NCBI GenBank assembly: GCA_964016875.1
Contig: OZ024728.1
Location: 8,916,272 to 8,980,271, forward strand
Origin: Fallopia convolvulus
Lineage: Eukaryota > Streptophyta > Magnoliopsida > Caryophyllales > Polygonaceae
Reading direction: 5' to 3'
Length of the DNA stretch: 64,000 nucleotides
The position numbers and the translations under genes are program-made. Position 1 is the first letter of the stretch. Each line of letters begins with the position of its first letter. Positions 44,572-55,730 of the stretch are shown piece by piece. The notes beneath the pieces were generated by a model. It ran no database searches. It was not told the DNA's origin and saw only the letters and a list, made by a program, of their open reading frames with translations.

Positions 44572-47500
44572 CTAGTATTCTGTTTCCAATATCCCGTCTA
44601 TGAGACCAAAATCCATGGCCTGCAGAAGATAAAGATTGCCAAAAGAACAAGATTACATCCAAGACTGCATATAGATAGCAAAACAAAGGTAGCTAAACTA
44701 AAAACTTTGAAAAGAGTGGCTAAACTACAAAGGTCATAATATTATGATTTATGTATGACCACTGTAAAAAGCAAATCATCTTATCCTAAAATATTTGTAA
44801 ATACACTAACAGAAAACACTCTTGTGGTTTCTACCCCTTCTCCTGTCTTTCACATGTTAGCTTTCGGCACTAGTCATTGCAAAATATACAATTCATTGAA
44901 CTAATATTAATAAAAAAATCATCATGGTGAGTCTGAATATAATTCTCACGAAACTGCTATAAGATATACAAGAACCAAAAAGGGATATGACCAGCACAAC
45001 GGACTCAAGTCACTCAACATCAAAATTAACGAGTTGATTCATGTTTACCTCTGCGGCAGATAGGAAGCGGTCTCTGTCTGTAAATTGTTCGACTTTCTCA
45101 ACAGGTTGTCCGGTGAATGCAGCAAACATATTATCAACTTTCTGAAACATAAAACTCCAATTGTTCAAATTCAGTAGTTCTAAATTGTGTCACCTATCTT
45201 GTGGCACTATAGGTTGTTCAATGAGTTTAGCTGAATGAATCCTACCTTCCTAAATTAATATCGTGGCAAAAAGCACATTTTATATACACAAAAATGACAA
45301 CCGAAATGTAATAGAGTTAGCCAAAGATTATTATTTAATTAGGCAATTACAACAACCATGAAACACTAGTATCTGCTTTTTACTGCAAGTTTTAAGACAA
45401 AGATAGGAGGATAATACTGACATGGCGTAGCTGCACTGCTTCATTGACTTGACGCCTCACATCCTCCACGTGGCCCTACACAAATCATAATAAACGAATG
45501 GGGTTATTATTTTCAAATCAGTCAGATATAACCTGAAACTATGAGAATTTTTAACAAGAGGACAATGAAAACTCTTCACCCACTCAACATCTTCACAACC
45601 ACAAAAAGGGTATCTAGTGGATATTTAACAACAGAAAGCAATTAAATTTTATACCCCACATCCACTCTGTGGTTGGTGAATCATAATTCGTGCATTTGGC
45701 ATTGCATAGCGCATTCCCTTTTCTCCACCAGCAAGAAGAAGTGCTCCTTGGCTAGCTGCTACGCCGAAACAAACTGTTCCAACTTTTGGCTTTATCTATA
45801 CATAATAACTTAAAAATTGTCAAAAGAAAAAACTTATGGTAGATAGAAAGAGAAAACTGGACAAGTATTGAATGACTTTTGCATTCCATGTAATCTAGGT
45901 GAGCACTGACAGGGCCACATATGAAACTTGCACACTATAATCCAAGACGTCTACACTTAAAACTTATCGAGACTGGATGATAGTAACAGCAGAACTCCAC
46001 CAGTCATATATAAGAAAGTATGATATATATTGATTCATATCCATGACAATACCACTAACTTAGCTACATTTCAAGAATAAAAAATGTATTAACAAGGAAG
46101 CAACCGGCTGATTGCATAATAGCAGAAATTATTATCATAAACTGTCTCCTGAAGCTCAATAATGATTGGAAAGAAGAAATTGAACCTACTAAAAACAACA
46201 TAACTAGCATTTTTTCAAGGGGTAAGAGGGTGAGGGGAGGAAGAAATGGAGCTTGAAATCAACATGGAATTAACAAAGAAGACAATAAGAAACCACTAAT
46301 TTATATATATTAGTCATATGAAGAGGCGAGCGATTAGCACAATTTATCTGATTTATTAGGAATGAAAAGGCAACTAAGAATAAAGGCTCCGAACAAGTGT
46401 ACAGAAAGGTTAAAACACAATTCAGGGAAATAGACAAAGGGTTATATATCTATATCAAACTACCATCTTTGAGCTTGACAAGCCTTGTCAAGAGGATCTA
46501 GTGACCATTGGATTTTGGAAATTCATGAGCAAGTGAGCAACATTGAACCTTACCCATGACATGCAATCATATATGGCCATCACAGAATAGGCGCTTCCAC
46601 CAGGACAATTCAGATACATCTGAGAAGATTCAACATCAAATAACTTAGCTTCGACATCAAAGATAAACACTGAGAAAGTAAATAGATACCAATTTGATAG
46701 AGTGAGAACGAAAGTACCAATATATCAGAGTGTTCATCAATAGTTGCTAAGGTCAGGAGTTGGGATATAACTCGTTGAGCTACATCAGAATTAATTGGCT
46801 GCCCAACAAATATAATTCGATTTCTGAACAGAACTGATGAAAGGTCCATAGGTCCTCCAGGAGTCATTATAGCTGGCATCATTGGCGGATTTGCACCTCT
46901 TGCTACTATAGGGCCATTACTAACACAGGAATGAAAAATAGTGAGAATGAGTACAATATACTTATATAAATGGAATGAACGTAATATCCACCAGTGTAAT
47001 AGAATACCTTCGATCTTCATTCGTAGTTCAAACTAAGCAATTAGTTCTCTTAGGCCTAGTTTAGGAAGAGGGGAAAAAAAGTTGAGTCCAAATTCTCTTC
47101 TTTTTTTTGGGGGGGTTTGGCATCCTTCAACAACCTTATCGCAGAATTGAAGTAAATTAAAATCCTACTCAGTTCTAAGTTTGCTCGTATATACATTGTT
47201 TCATCTATAGTTATGAATTATCTAACTCTACCCGTTGCCTTATCTTACACTCTTACAAGGCTTTGAACAATACACAAAACATTATCAATTAATAGAAATG
47301 CATAGCCAGTACATAGATTCTCAATTCGTCGAATTTTTCATCAAGTTCGAAAGACTTAAAATTTGAGGAGTTGAAACTTTATTACCTTATGTCTTTACTT
47401 GAAAGGTACAAGGGATTCGCCAATTTATCCGAACGAACAGAATTTGAGCCGATGAGATGCGGCGGGCTCGGCTGGTAGCTCAGACACGACTTGGCACCGG

Positions 47501-47642
47501 CGGCGAGACGAGGTGGAGTTCCAGATATGGTCCTGTTAGCGCTGGAGGAGAGAGAAAGAGTGGAAGGAAGAAGTTTGAAGGTGGAGCAAAGCCCAGAGGA
47601 GGCGACGCGCGGTGGCGGAGGTGGTGAAGCCATGGCTCTCAT
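44572..47642 (-). CDS. CLPP6: Chloroplast ATP-dependent Clp protease proteolytic subunit 6
   Basis: Seven exons on the minus strand join in frame: 47642-47386, 46919-46718, 46619-46554, 45795-45655, 45475-45422, 45141-45049 and 44619-44572, giving 286 residues. The first about 80 residues are Ser/Pro/Ala-rich with few acids, a typical chloroplast transit peptide. The ClpP core follows: MTPGGPMDLSSVLFRNRIIF, MYLNCPGGSAYSVMAIYDC, GVAASQGALLLAGGEKG (catalytic Ser), MIHQPQSGCGG (catalytic His), and FTDRDRFLSA (catalytic Asp). It ends IDGILETEY. The sequence follows Arabidopsis CLPP6 closely. CLPP6 is a subunit of the stromal ClpPR core that degrades and matures chloroplast proteins. A second ATG three codons in (MASPPP) is an equally good start. 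Two TGGGCC and one TGGGCT motif upstream fit a housekeeping promoter. Confidence 0.93.
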
Positions 47643-47779
47643 GGGAAGAAGAAATTGAGGAAGAGGTAGAAGAGGTGCGAGACTATGGATTAATGGATGG
47701 TAGATAGAGAGAAGTAGAGAACGGAAAGCAGGCAGGACTCAGATTTCTCCGAGGACGAAACGAAGAAAGTGGGGCTGAA

Positions 47780-47828
47780 TGGGCTCGTATCTTTGTTGAG
47801 GTTGGGCCGAAAATGAGCGAAATGGGCC
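47780..47828. promoter_or_regulatory. Site II-type TGGGCC/TGGGCT cluster upstream of CLPP6
   Basis: TGGGCT at 47780-47785 and TGGGCC at 47803-47808 and 47823-47828 lie 140-190 bases upstream of the start. Such TCP-binding site II motifs are common in plant promoters for plastid, mitochondrial and ribosomal proteins. There is no clear TATA box. Confidence 0.5.
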
Positions 47829-47872
47829 GAATGTTATAAATTTGGTCAATCGTTGGATCAGCTGCTAGCATT

Positions 47873-47891
47873 TGGTATGGCTGTTAATTTT
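47873..47891 (+). repeat. Target-site copy 1 for the two LINEs
   Basis: TGGTATGGCTGTTAATTTT lies directly beside the poly(A) end of the full-length LINE. It is identical to copy 2 at 53579-53597. Confidence 0.92.
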
Positions 47892-47920
47892 ATTTTTTTT
47901 TTGATGGAAACTTCACTTCA

Positions 47921-50900
47921 TTAAACCAACATCAAATCGTTTTCAAGGATAGTGTAGAAATCAAACGGAAAGTAGAAATTACAAGTAACTAAGAAAGGAG
48001 CTCTAGGCTTCCATTTACTAAGCCAGTCGGCCGCCAGATTCGTTGTCCGTCTGCAGTGCACCCATTTACAGCAGTGGAAGATCGCACTTTGTTCCAGAGC
48101 AAGGGCCAAAACTTGACCAAAGATCGTAATTGGAATACTCCCTTGATTTGCTGCTTGAACCAGTTGGAGTGAATCGGATTCTAGAATAACTTGTTCCACT
48201 CCAAGAGACAGCCCGGTTTTGAGTCCCCAAAGTGCTGCTTCTGCTTCAGCCACACAGACATCAGTTCCTTGCTGAATTAGCTTCGATCCAACGAACACAA
48301 CAGCACCCATTGAGTCTCTTCCGATGACCCCAATACCACATTGCCCGTCCTTGACCGCTGCATCAACATTGATCTTAATCCATCCATCAGGAGGACAGGT
48401 CCACTGTTGTTGTTGTTGTTGTGAGATTATCTGAGGGGAAGGAATCTTGAAGATCTCATTCGCAGCATAAAATTCATCCAGGCCATCGAGAGTGTGTTGG
48501 ATTATGTATTCAATTTCAGTGGGCTCCTGCACAAAAATAGCCTTGTTGTGCGCCTGCCATAAACCACAACATAAACCAGCCCAAGTACTCTGCTCTTTAA
48601 CTGACATCTCCATAACAGCCTCAGCCCAGTCCATAAAAGAGTAAGCTTGGTGACCAGGCTGTGCAATTGAAGGAAAATGACTCCAAACAGCAGAAGGGAT
48701 CCTGCAATCAAGCAAAGCGTGAAGTTCTGTCTCTGGTTTGCCACAAAAATCACACCAGGGGTTCTGAATCACATGGCGACAGTAAAGATTTGACTTGCAG
48801 GGTAGAATATCATTACCAGCACACCAAATAAAAGAGCGTATTCTAGGTGGAACAACCAGTTTCCAAACCGATTGCCAAATCTGCTTTGATCTAATTCCTG
48901 AAATTTGCTCTCCTCTTCCTGTCTCCGAGCGCCGTCGGGTTTCAATCATGTGGTAAGCAGATCGTACAGTGTAGTTGCCATCTCTAGAATAATACCAGAC
49001 CAATTGATCCGACAGAAGAGGGTCAACCAAATGTAAGTTCAGAATCAGCTGTGCATCTTCCTCAGTGAAAAGTTCTCGCACTTGTTCAGCATCCCATTCA
49101 CCATGATTCCAGTCAATCAGCTCTGAAACTCTCATATACTGCCTTGCTGTCACAAAATTACCAATGGGCTTGAACAAATTCGGACGTGGGAGCCATCTGT
49201 CATGCCAAACCCTTATGCTCGATCCATTTCCAACTTGCCAGAACGTTCCATACTTGAGAACCTCTTGAGCTTTAACAACACTACGCCAACAATAACTTGG
49301 ATTGTGCCCAAGGGAAGCATGGAGAAAGTCAGAATGTGGATAATATCGCGCTTTATAAAGCCTTGCGATAAGGGATTGAGGGTCTTGTATTAGGCGCCAT
49401 CCCTGTCGGGCTAACAAGGCAAGGTTAAAAGATTCCATGTCTCGAAAACCCAGTCCACCAGCAGTCTTTGGACGACACATCTTTTGCCAAGACATCCAAT
49501 TATATGCACGTACATCAGTTCGGCCACACCAAAGGAAATTACACATGAGTTGTTCTATCTCCCGAAGTAATCCAATGGGAAGTAGGAAACAAGACATGGT
49601 ATACATCGGAATTGATTGAATAACCGAACGAATAAGAACTTCTTTTCCTGCCCTTGACAAGGTGTTTGCTTTCCAACCCTTCAATTTTTTCCAAACCTTC
49701 TCCTTAACCTACGAGAAAATCACTTTCTTAGAACGCCCCACCATCGTAGGAAATCCTAAATATTTGTCATGCTTCTCGACCTCGTGCACATTCAAAATCC
49801 CTTGAATCGATTCCCTCATCTCATCATTTACATTCTTACTAAAAGACAGTTCCGACTTGCTCAGATTGACCTGTTGACCCGAAGCTGCTCCATAAGTTTG
49901 GAGGATATCAACAATTTCTATCGCATGTTGACAGGTTGCTTGAGCAAAAATAATACTGTCGTCAGCAAAAAATAAACGAGAAACGGAAGGAGCTGTCCGA
50001 GCAATTCGAATACCAGAAAGACGGCCTTGAGATTCCCGTTGTCGAATCAGGCCCGAAAAGCCTTCAGCAACGAACAAGAATAGATACGGAGAAAGAGGGT
50101 CCCCCTGGCGTATTCCTCGTTCCGGTATAAATTCTTGAGAGGGGCGTCCATCAATAAGAACTGAAAAGGTGACAGCGGACACACATCTCATCAGCAGGCC
50201 GATCCACATTTCATTGAGTCCCAAACTTCTCAAACACTGCTCCAAAAAACTCCACTCAATTCTATCATAAGCTTTAGCCATATCGAGCTTTAGAGCAAGG
50301 AAACCTTTCTTCCCCTTTCGTTTGTTCTTCATATAATGGAATACTTCAAAAGCGGATAGCACATTATCCGTGATTAGTCTCCTTGGAATGAAAGCAGTTT
50401 GAGATGTCGAGATAATTTTGTTGAGAACCGTCTTCAACTGGTTCGCCAGGACCTTTGAGATAATCTTATAAATCACATTACAAAGGCTGATAGGACGGAG
50501 GTCCTTCATACGAAAAGGGTCAGTCACTTTTGGGATTAGAGATATAAAAGTACGATTTAAACGCTCGGGAAAAGGAGCACCATGAAGGATTGATAGAACA
50601 AAAGAAATGATTTCCGAACCGATAATATGCCAGTGTTGTTGAAAAAACAACGCTGACATCCCATCGGGTCCCGGAGATTTGGTAGGATGCATAGAAAAGA
50701 GTGCAAGTCGTACCTCTTCTTCGGAGAATGGGCGTGAGAGCATCAGATTATCCTCTTCGGTCAAAAGAGGCGAGAGTCCTTGAGCAGCCGCTCCCATGTG
50801 TGGGTCGAGATCAGATTTAAATAACTTCAGGAAATAATCAACTGCCACCCTTTTCATATTTTCCCGGTTTCTCCATTCCATCCCATCATCATCCACAAGA

Positions 50901-52044
50901 CGTCGTAAACGGTTTCTTGTACGTCTCCCATTTGCCTTTTTATGGAAGAAATCTGAGTTACAATCCCCCCATTTTAACTCGTTGCTTTAGCCCGTTGATA
51001 CCACAGTAATTCTTCCTTTTCCATAAGATCTCTCTCCTTCCGTTCAAGTTCCCGACGTCTTTGGATCCACTGCCCCCTCATGCCAGCTTTATTCATAAAC
51101 CTTAATTCCTCTCTAATTTTTTCCAGTTGAATGAACAGGTTACCGAATTCATTCTTGTTCCAGTCCCGAAGCTCCGCTGCACATCGCTGTAATTTGCCCA
51201 TAATTCCATCAACAACTGAATTATAAGATGGATTGCGCCAACTATTGTCAACAATAACTTCACAGCCTGCATGTTTCACCCACATTGCTTCAAAACGAAA
51301 TGGCCTCGGTCCTCCTCTTTTCTCATCCTCTTCGTCGCCACACCTAAAAGAATTTACCATTATGGGAAGATGATCCGAACCAAACCGTTCCAAATGACGT
51401 ATGTGGCCTGTGGGGAAGAGTTCAAACCATTTCTCGTTAGCTAAACCTCTATCCAACCTTTCTTGAATGGAGTCGTTCCCATCTCGTCCATTATCCCAAG
51501 TGAAACGAGCTCCTGACCATGGTATCTCAATCAAGCCCCATTGATCTAAAGTCTGACTGAAAGCCATCATTTCAGCCCAAATTGGTTGCAAACCACCTTC
51601 CTTCTCTTCCGTCCTCAGGACTTGGTTAAAATCCCCCACACATATCCAAGCATCATGATAATCTTCCGCTAGCCTGTTAAGAAGCATCCAAGAATGATGT
51701 TTGTCCTCCTTACAAGGCCAGCCATAGAACCCAGTTAGACGCCATGTTTTGTGCTCCCGACTATCTTCTATATCAACATCAATATGATGCCGTGTATATG
51801 TCCGAAGATTGACAGCCACATTAGCTTCCCACATTAAACAAAGTCCTCCAGATTTACCGATACTATCAACCACAAAACAATTATCAAATCCAAGTTTTGA
51901 ACTCACCTCCTCCATTCTCTTACGATCACACCTTGTTTCCATAAGAAAAACCACCCTCGGGGCCTCCCTTCTCACTAAACTAGCGAGTCTTCCAACTGCT
52001 CGGGCCGTCCCCAACCCCCGACAGTTGTAACTTAAGGTACTCAT
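47921..52044 (-). pseudogene. LINE ORF2: endonuclease, reverse transcriptase, RNase H (two lesions)
   Basis: The start is the ATG at 52044-52042, which overlaps the ORF1 stop as ATGA. Domains in order: endonuclease (LSYNCRGLG, METRCDRKRM, GDFNQVL, SDHLPIMV), reverse transcriptase (GPDGMSALFFQ, RPISLCNVIYKIISK, GIRQGDPLSPYLF, active site FADDSIIFAQ), a zinc-binding CDFCGKPETELH segment, and RNase H (INVDAAVKDGQCG, AEAEAALWGL, ESDSLQLVQ, AADWLSKWK). A one-base frameshift lies near 50975-50985, just before LKWGDCNSDFFH, and an in-frame TAG lies near 49706-49711. The rest is open. ORF2 proteins nick the target and prime reverse transcription there. Confidence 0.9.
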
Positions 52045-53387
52045 AATGATCGGCAAGAGAGACTTGTCGTCTCCCTCGCCGATACCATTACTTTTGGACA
52101 TTTACTATCTTCCAGCTCATCGATTTGCATGGCCTCACTCTGTGAGTTTTTTCTTTTTGTGCAGGAAAGATTTGTGGCATGTCCTCCTAGCGTTTTCCCT
52201 CGTGCCCTACGTTTCCAGCCTTTCAGCTTCTTTACAACCTTTTCCGAGGTCAATTCTGTTTCCCCTGCCACTTCTTTCTGTTTTTTGAATTTACTGTCAC
52301 ACTCATTTTCTCCTTTTTTAGAAACTTCTGTATTAACTTCTTCCTCCCCTGCATTTGTGCTTCCACCATCATTGATGAGTATTGGCTCACTCATAACTCC
52401 CTTTGCCTTGCTCATTGTTGTGTTCTTTTGTTGATCTTTTTCAGTTTGCAGATTCAGCCCCTGTACTTGGCGGCCAATTTCAGATATGTCACCATGTTCC
52501 ACCGCTTTGCCTTCATCTTTTTCAGTATTCAGTTTTTCCTCCAACATCTCGAGCAAAGATCGTCTCACTAGTCTGCCTTCTGAATTTCCCACATTAACAT
52601 TCTCTGATTCTGCTGATTTCCCTTGGAGGATGGCTTTCTCTTTCTCTCGTTCAATGAGATCCCTCCCTTGTAAAGGTTTGATAGGTGTTGCACGTAGCCA
52701 ATCTCCATATTCCCCATGAACTTCTTTAGCATCTGTATCATCACAATCGGCTTCAACGTGCCCTAACCGGCCACAAGCATAACAGAAATTTGGCAACCGT
52801 TTATATTTGATGTTAACCCATAACCTTTTTCCGACAATCCTCATCATCAATCCTCTACGCAACGGTTTATTTATGTCAATCAAAACACGCATCCTGATGA
52901 ACTTAGCACAGCTGATTAACTCAACATCGTCGATCGCCTCCAATCCAGCAAAACACTTGCCTACTGTTTCAGCTGTCGCTTTGTTCATTGCTTCTAGGGG
53001 AAGATCATAGACTCTGATCCAGAAAGCAACTTTGTCAATTTCAATTTTTGATGGTTGCTCAATGCCCGGTTCTTTCAAAGCAAGCAAAGCCCTGTCGAAG
53101 GTCCATGGACCTCCTTCCACTACTCTTTTTTTCTCCTCCAAATTTGCGAATTGGAAGAAGAACAGATTAGGGCGCATTTCATGAAAGACAAATCCATTAC
53201 GAAGTTTCCATGCACCTCTCATAGTTGTTTTCAATGCATAGGAATTGAAAGGCCTCGATGTCAGAAGTTTTCCAACAAGCGTCAGTGATCCTTGGGACTG
53301 ATCGTCAATTGATTTATCCAGACTCCCTTCAACCACCACACATTCATCCTCTGTTAACTGCAAGTTTCGCTGTCTCTCCCCACTCAT
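52041..53387 (-). CDS. LINE ORF1 (RNA-binding, zinc-knuckle protein)
   Basis: The frame is open for 448 residues from the ATG at 53387; the frame extends further upstream but without an ATG. The N-terminal half is the DUF4283-type domain (TMRGAWKLRNGFVF, FFFQFANLEEKKRV, GPWTFDRALLALKE), followed by a CCHC zinc knuckle, CYACGRLGHVEADC, near residue 220. The C-terminal half is charged, low-complexity and lysine/glutamate-rich. ORF1 proteins of plant L1 elements bind the element RNA. The stop TGA shares bases with the ORF2 start. Confidence 0.88.
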   Translation of the reverse strand: MSGERQRNLQLTEDECVVVEGSLDKSIDDQSQGSLTLVGKLLTSRPFNSYALKTTMRGAWKLRNGFVFHEMRPNLFFFQFANLEEKKRVVEGGPWTFDRALLALKEPGIEQPSKIEIDKVAFWIRVYDLPLEAMNKATAETVGKCFAGLEAIDDVELISCAKFIRMRVLIDINKPLRRGLMMRIVGKRLWVNIKYKRLPNFCYACGRLGHVEADCDDTDAKEVHGEYGDWLRATPIKPLQGRDLIEREKEKAILQGKSAESENVNVGNSEGRLVRRSLLEMLEEKLNTEKDEGKAVEHGDISEIGRQVQGLNLQTEKDQQKNTTMSKAKGVMSEPILINDGGSTNAGEEEVNTEVSKKGENECDSKFKKQKEVAGETELTSEKVVKKLKGWKRRARGKTLGGHATNLSCTKRKNSQSEAMQIDELEDSKCPKVMVSARETTSLSCRSL

Positions 53388-53578
53388 ATTTCCTGAAGAT
53401 AATACTGATTCGAACCCACACACAGGAAGACGGTGACCCCCGCACGTTGCCGACGGGACGTCCTAGCTCTCACAGCCACTGTCCGGAGAGAGGCTAAGAA
53501 AGTGATCAGAAACTGTCAAAAGAGCAGTTGCCGTCAAACTCTCTCTTTTTTGCCCTAGAGCTTTTTTTTATTCGATTA

Positions 53579-53597
53579 TGGTATGGCTGTTAATTTT
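53579..53597 (+). repeat. Target-site copy 2 for the two LINEs
   Basis: This copy is shared by both insertions: it closes the full-length LINE on its 5' side and flanks the poly(A) end of the truncated LINE. Confidence 0.92.
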
Positions 53598-54541
53598 TTT
53601 TTTTGGTCAAAAAACGGGCAACCCCTGCGTATTATTATAAATAAACTAGTTATCCCTAGCCGGGATTACATAATCAGAACTAATTAAAGTTTTAACTGAA
53701 CTAGGGAGAGAAATAAAATCATAGGTGCTAAAATTTTCATTAACAGTAATAGCAAAATTAGCAAGACTATCTGCCGCCGAATTCGCCTGTCGTTTCACAT
53801 GAGTAATGCGGATCCTGGTGCCCCAAGTATGTGCTAGCGCACGACATTGGTTGAGAAGCGCACTGTGGCGTGGATAAGTGAGATCAGAATTGTTTAGCAA
53901 ATTGCAAGCTACCTGAGAGTCACTTTGCACTAAAAGCTGCTCGATGTTCATATTAAGAGCATGGTGAAGCCCATGTTTTAGTGCCCATAGTTCAGCATTA
54001 AGGGCATCGCAGTTACCACAGCAGAAAGTGAAGGCGTTGATGCATCTGCCGTTACTATCACGAAAGATCCCACCACCACCGGCTTTGCCCGGATTTCCTT
54101 TCGAAACCGCATCGACATTCAACATGATCCAGCCAGCAGGTGGAGGAGTCCAACTTGGGTGACTTACTGGCTGATCATGTAGTCTCGTTGTCGTGCTTAA
54201 CTGATGGCTTAGAGTGGAGTGAAAAAGCTCTGTTTGCATAGTAACCACCCGAGTCAGCCGACCACTCTTATCAATGGCGTCAAAAACCAAAGAGTTACGG
54301 CTTTTCCAAGTATACCATAACATTGCAGTGAATGTTGTACTCCATTTACCTCCTTGCTGAATGTTCTCAAAAATCCAGTCAGCGATGTTGGGACATAGAA
54401 AGAAAGAACCAGCAGTGTTATTGCCATTGATCGCAAGCCAGGCTAGACGAATGGGATGGCAGTCGCGCAAAAGATGAAGAATTGTTTCATCCTCTGTGCA
54501 ACGCGGGCACTTTGCAGAAACCGCAAGATGTCTCCGGGCTC
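53598..54541 (-). mobile_element. 5'-truncated LINE (RNase H end) at the same target
   Basis: The poly(A) tail is the T run at about 53594-53604 on plus. The frame at 54470-53646 is open for 274 codons and carries the zinc-binding CPRCTEDETILHLLRDCHPI segment (upstream part, to about 54535) and an RNase H domain (MLNVDAVSKGNPGKAGGGG, LNAELWALKHGLHHAL, VQSDSQVACNLL, NSAADSLANFA). It belongs to a different subfamily from the full-length neighbour. It ends abruptly at 54541 where the third copy of the target sequence begins, the usual 5' truncation of LINEs. Confidence 0.88.
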
Positions 54542-54558
54542 TATGGCTGTTAATTTTT
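54542..54558 (+). repeat. Target-site copy 3 for the two LINEs
   Basis: TATGGCTGTTAATTTTT follows the truncated LINE and matches the last part of copies 1 and 2. Confidence 0.9.
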
Positions 54559-55223
54559 ATAGTCGCAATAAACTATAATTTCAGTTATATAAATATTCAT
54601 TCATTTTTACGTTTTATTTGTTGGTATGTTTGATACTGTATTTTCAGCGCACTTCAATTACAAAGTTATAAACAACTCATATTTGTGACGAAAAATAAAA
54701 CACATTTGTGTGTTTTTTGACGGAGAGTTTTTTGCAAGAAAAGGTAATGTAGTCAAATAGTCAATACAATACAGAGACACAATTAGTTGTCAAAATAATA
54801 GAATTTTCAAGTTGCATGATGCAAAGGAGAAACTTCCACATTCCATTGTTCTGATTTTTACAATTAAATATTAATTGATTTCAACAGGGCAAGCAAAGTA
54901 TACAATTTCCACCAAGTCAATAAATGAAATTAATTAAAGCAAAGGGTATCAAAATTTAGATATAGCAACATAAAATTAATTACATTGCCAGAGAGACCCA
55001 TACTAAAAGTTTATGTTCCTTTGCCTAATTGAAGATCTTGCTTTTGCTTACGTGCTTCCGTTCGCTTTTTCATGCCCTGCTCTTGTTTGCATCATCTTTG
55101 ATCTTTCAAGGGATTAAAAGACACACAAATTTTAATTTTTCGTATGTTACAAATTTTAACAATTAAAAAAAAGGCGGGGTGAAAGGCTGAACAACCTGCT
55201 CCGTAACAACCCATCTGACGGCG
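54559..55223. other. Spacer between the LINEs and the calmodulin-like gene
   Basis: AT-rich, with no gene seen. The right part is probably the 3' untranslated region of the calmodulin-like gene. Confidence 0.4.
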
Positions 55224-55730
55224 TTAGGAAAGGCGAACCGAGCGCGCCATAATGGCGGCGAACTCGTTAAAGCAGATGACGCCGTCACCGTTAGCATCGG
55301 CCTCTTTAATGGTTTCAGACAGGTCCTTATACGAGAGCTTCTCGCCCATCTTATTCATAGCCTTAACCAGCTCGGCCGGCGTGATGACGCCGTTACCGTC
55401 ACGGTCGAAGCTCCGGAAGATCTCGAGAAGCTGAGCCTGGTTGCCGAGCACGTGGCCGGCGCCGTGTTCGAGGCCGGGGAGGATGACGGTGACGAGCTCG
55501 TCGAACTCGACGGAGCCGTTCCGGTTGGCGTCGACGGCCGAGAGGAGGTTGTGGAGCTGGTCGCCGGTGGCCCGGAGGCCTAGCGACCGGAGCAGGGCGG
55601 CCAGCTCGAGGAACGTGAGGCTGCCGTCGGAGTCCATGTCGAAGCGGCCGAAGATTTCGCGGAGGTGACGTGTCTCTTCCTCCTCCACCTTATCCATCGG
55701 CGTGTTAACGGATGAGATCGACGGAGACAT
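55224..55730 (-). CDS. Calmodulin-like calcium-binding protein (CML15/16-like)
   Basis: This single exon encodes 168 residues and four canonical EF-hand loops: DMDSDGSLTFLE (about residues 31-42), DANRNGSVEFDE (67-78), DRDGNGVITPAE (109-120) and DANGDGVICFNE (145-156). Each has Asp at position 1 and Glu at position 12, so all four should bind calcium. The short N-terminal extension before the first helix and the sequence of the loops resemble Arabidopsis CML15, CML16 and CML18. It is expected to act as a calcium sensor in cytosol or nucleus; partners are unknown. The coding sequence is much more GC-rich than its surroundings, common for intronless plant CML genes. Confidence 0.93.
   Translation of the reverse strand: MSPSISSVNTPMDKVEEEETRHLREIFGRFDMDSDGSLTFLELAALLRSLGLRATGDQLHNLLSAVDANRNGSVEFDELVTVILPGLEHGAGHVLGNQAQLLEIFRSFDRDGNGVITPAELVKAMNKMGEKLSYKDLSETIKEADANGDGVICFNEFAAIMARSVRLS

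Larger units (their letters stand above)
47892..53578 (-). mobile_element. Full-length L1-type LINE with perfect target duplication
   Basis: The element runs from its 5' untranslated region near 53578 to a poly(A) tail, seen as T-rich 47893-47903 on plus. It is flanked by a perfect 19-bp duplication, TGGTATGGCTGTTAATTTT, at 47873-47891 and 53579-53597. It carries ORF1 with a zinc knuckle and ORF2 with endonuclease, reverse transcriptase and an RNase H domain at the C-terminus, the usual plant L1 layout. Only one frameshift and one stop disable ORF2. The intact duplication and mild damage argue for a recent insertion. Confidence 0.93.

Noticed and set aside
55252..55668. Plus-strand frames opposite the calmodulin-like gene
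   Set aside because: They are antisense shadows of a GC-rich coding exon.
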